Assembly (NCBI GenBank): GCA_012800625.1 | Contig: JAAZIY010000007.1 | Location: 1 to 15,866 of the forward strand | Source: Lentisphaerota bacterium | GTDB taxonomy: Bacteria > Verrucomicrobiota > Lentisphaeria > Oligosphaerales > Oligosphaeraceae | Direction of reading: 5' to 3' | DNA length: 15,866 nt | Made by a program: the position numbers and the translations under genes | Shown here: positions 14,056 to 15,866 of the stretch, piece by piece | Layout: each line of letters starts with the position of its first letter | Position numbering within the stretch: the stretch's first letter is position 1 | The notes under the pieces: generated by a model | The model's database searches: none | The model's input: the letters and a program-made list of their open reading frames with translations, nothing else | Told to the model about the DNA's origin: nothing

Positions 14056-14085
14056 GAGTGTGGCTTTGTCTGACTTTACGTCTTC
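14056..14085 (-). repeat. Decayed decamer array A8 in the feoB leader
   Basis: GAGTG, TGGCTTTGTC, TGACTTTACG and TCTTC keep the 10-bp phase and the CTTTGTG-like core of the decamer family in degenerate form. It lies about 40 nt before the feoB start. Confidence 0.4.
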
Positions 14086-14127
14086 TCCCGCCTGCGCTTT
14101 TTCTCAACCAAAACACCAGGTATACCC

Positions 14128-15866
14128 ATGAAAAAGTCATTCACAGTGGCTTTGGCTGGCAACCCCAACTGTGGCAAAACCAGCATTTTCAACCAGCTCA
14201 CCGGCACGCGCCAGCATGTCGGAAACTACCCTGGGGTCACCGTCGAGCGCAAAGCCGGCAGCCTCGAGCTGGACGGCCTGCACATCGAGCTAATCGACCT
14301 GCCGGGCATATACAGCCTCTCCTCAACCTCGCCGGAAGAAAGAGTCGCCTTCCAGGAATTGATCTCCCCGAACGTGGACCTGATCATCAACGTGGTGGAC
14401 TCGACCATACCGCAGCGTAACCTCTATCTGACCACACAGCTGGCCGAGCTGGACATACCCATGCTCATTGCCTTCAATATGAGCGACGAGGCCGAGAAAA
14501 AAGGCCTCTCGTTTAATTACGCCGAGCTGGAAAAAACCTTTGGCGCCAAGATAGTCAAAACCATAGGCACCAGGCAAAGCGGCATCACGGAGCTGAAAAA
14601 ACAGCTGCCCCGGCTATTGCAGGAACCGCGGAAAACCAGCCCGGTCACCGCCAGATTCTGCTACAACCAGAAGATAGACGAGGCCATAGGCACGGTCTCA
14701 GCCCTTATCGCCGACAGGCATCCGGAGGCCTACAGCCATGTGCCGGCCAGGTTCTTCGCCATTAAGCTGTTGGAGAGAGACGTCTCCGCCATGCAAATGC
14801 CGGAATTGCAACAGTTTCTGCCCACAGTCGAGGAAGAGCTAGCCAAGCTGGACAGCCGCAACCTGCTCTTGCCGGAGACCTTTATGGCCGACTGCCGTTA
14901 CGCCCTGATCTCCGGAGCCTGCCGCCGCAGCATCACTACTAGCCGAGTCAAACGCTGGGAAGTCTCCGACCGCATAGACAGCGTGGTCACCAACAAAATC
15001 CTGGGTCTGCCCATATTTCTGCTTATCCTCTATGTCACCTTCTGGCTTACCTTCCGCTGTGCCGAACCGCTGATGGAGGCCATCGAGTTCAGCATGGCCA
15101 AGCTCTGCTTCCTGCTGGGCAGGCTATGGCCGGAGACTTTCCTGCCCTTTATGAAGTCCCTGCTTATTGACGGCGTGATTGGCGGTGTCGGCGAGGTCAT
15201 CGTCTTCCTGCCCAATATCACACTGCTCTTCCTGGGTATCTCATTCCTCGAAGACAGCGGCTACATGGCCAGGGCCGCCTTTGTCACGGACGGCATTATG
15301 CGCAGATTCGGCCTGCACGGCAAGAGCTTTGTGCCCCTGGTGCTGGGATTCGGCTGCACCGTGCCCGCCATCATGGCCACGCGCTGCATCGAGTCGGAGA
15401 AGGACCGCATCACCACCATCCTGGTTCTGCCGCTGATGAGCTGCAGCGCCAGGCTGCCTATCTACGCCCTGATCATACCGGCTTTCTTCCCGGCGGCCAG
15501 ACAGGCCTCCGTGATGTTGACCATCTATCTGATCGGCGTGTTTTTTGCCATGTGTGCCGCCTGGGTCATGAAGCAGACCCTGTTTAAGGGAGACCAGGAG
15601 GTATATCTAATGGAGCTGCCGCCGTACCGCCTGCCCACGGTCAAAAGCATATTTCTCAATATGTGGGACCGCAGCCTGCAATACCTGCAAAAGGCCGGTA
15701 CCGTTATCCTGGCCGCCGCAGTCATACTCTTTATCACCAATACATTTCCGGAAAAACAGCATTTCGAGCAGGACTACGAGAAAATGGGCGCCGACCTAAA
15801 GGCCGAATTGGGACTGAACCCAGAGCAAATCAGCCTTTTCAAACAAAGCGGCCTGCTTAAAAAAAA
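14128..15866 (+). CDS. feoB: Ferrous iron transport protein B (3' end outside window)
   Basis: About 579 residues are visible; the frame is open to the window end. The cytoplasmic G-protein domain shows G1 GNPNCGKTS (11-19), G2 VGNYPGVTVE, G3 DLPGIYSL and G4 NMSD. It is followed by a helical insertion domain and the membrane part. The two FeoB gate motifs appear as GEVIVFLPNITLLF...LEDSGYMARAAF and GFGCTVPAIMATR, the latter with the conserved cysteine. FeoB imports Fe2+ across the inner membrane using GTP-linked gating, and is normally induced when iron is scarce. The ATG at 14128 follows a modest AGG site (14118-14120) and gives the usual N-terminus. No feoA is seen in the 280 nt upstream; it may be downstream, outside the window, or elsewhere. 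The final part of the protein is missing, so a C-terminal FeoC or FeoA-like fusion cannot be excluded. Confidence 0.95.
   Translation, partial: MKKSFTVALAGNPNCGKTSIFNQLTGTRQHVGNYPGVTVERKAGSLELDGLHIELIDLPGIYSLSSTSPEERVAFQELISPNVDLIINVVDSTIPQRNLYLTTQLAELDIPMLIAFNMSDEAEKKGLSFNYAELEKTFGAKIVKTIGTRQSGITELKKQLPRLLQEPRKTSPVTARFCYNQKIDEAIGTVSALIADRHPEAYSHVPARFFAIKLLERDVSAMQMPELQQFLPTVEEELAKLDSRNLLLPETFMADCRYALISGACRRSITTSRVKRWEVSDRIDSVVTNKILGLPIFLLILYVTFWLTFRCAEPLMEAIEFSMAKLCFLLGRLWPETFLPFMKSLLIDGVIGGVGEVIVFLPNITLLFLGISFLEDSGYMARAAFVTDGIMRRFGLHGKSFVPLVLGFGCTVPAIMATRCIESEKDRITTILVLPLMSCSARLPIYALIIPAFFPAARQASVMLTIYLIGVFFAMCAAWVMKQTLFKGDQEVYLMELPPYRLPTVKSIFLNMWDRSLQYLQKAGTVILAAAVILFITNTFPEKQHFEQDYEKMGADLKAELGLNPEQISLFKQSGLLKK

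Overview
The window reads as chromosomal DNA of an uncultivated Gram-negative bacterium, about 50-60% G+C by eye. It holds twelve protein genes, two of them cut by the window edges, and no RNA gene, insertion sequence or CRISPR array that I can recognise. The lineage is uncertain. The gene set is a neutral-ceramidase-like protein, a large FAD-dependent oxidoreductase with a HEAT-like tail, a sialidase-like BNR protein, a 77-residue helical protein and a stand-alone FeoB, with very repetitive intergenic DNA. This reminds me most of the PVC group (Lentisphaerota or Verrucomicrobiota), but that is recollection and not a test.

Layout. On the + strand: the C-terminus of a ceramidase-like protein (1-456), a LysM lipoprotein (606-1289), a 26-unit array of a 9-bp repeat (1309-1542), a double-Rossmann FAD oxidoreductase (1629-4145) and an RlhA-like U32 protein (4283-6370). 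The − strand then carries a seven-gene run, read from 13847 down to 6554: CPA1 cation/proton antiporter, AsnB-like ligase, 77-aa protein, tadA, PD-(D/E)XK nuclease with a probable Fe-S cluster, two-domain GNAT acetyltransferase, and the sialidase-like protein. Divergent from this run, feoB starts at 14128 and leaves the window at its 3' end.

How the genes work together. The 77-aa gene and tadA overlap by 8 nt and are probably translationally coupled, and the nuclease follows after 54 nt. The rest of the − strand run is close enough for co-transcription but functionally mixed: ion transport, amide-bond chemistry, tRNA wobble editing, DNA processing, acetylation, glycan handling. I see no single pathway.

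The most unusual feature is a dispersed family of 10-bp tandem repeats, with units close to GGACACGAAG or ACACACTAAG. Arrays occur in both orientations and nearly all begin within about 2-25 nt of a stop codon. Five of them share a sharp left end, a T-run followed by GGACAC. Two near-identical copies of that end flank the sialidase-like gene as direct repeats. Other points worth a second look are the AsnB homologue without a catalytic Cys2, a Cas4/AddB-like cysteine pattern in a nuclease with no CRISPR nearby, an Asp-Ser-Ser repeat frame that is in phase with the LysM lipoprotein behind two TAG codons, and an inverted repeat at a possible feoB promoter.
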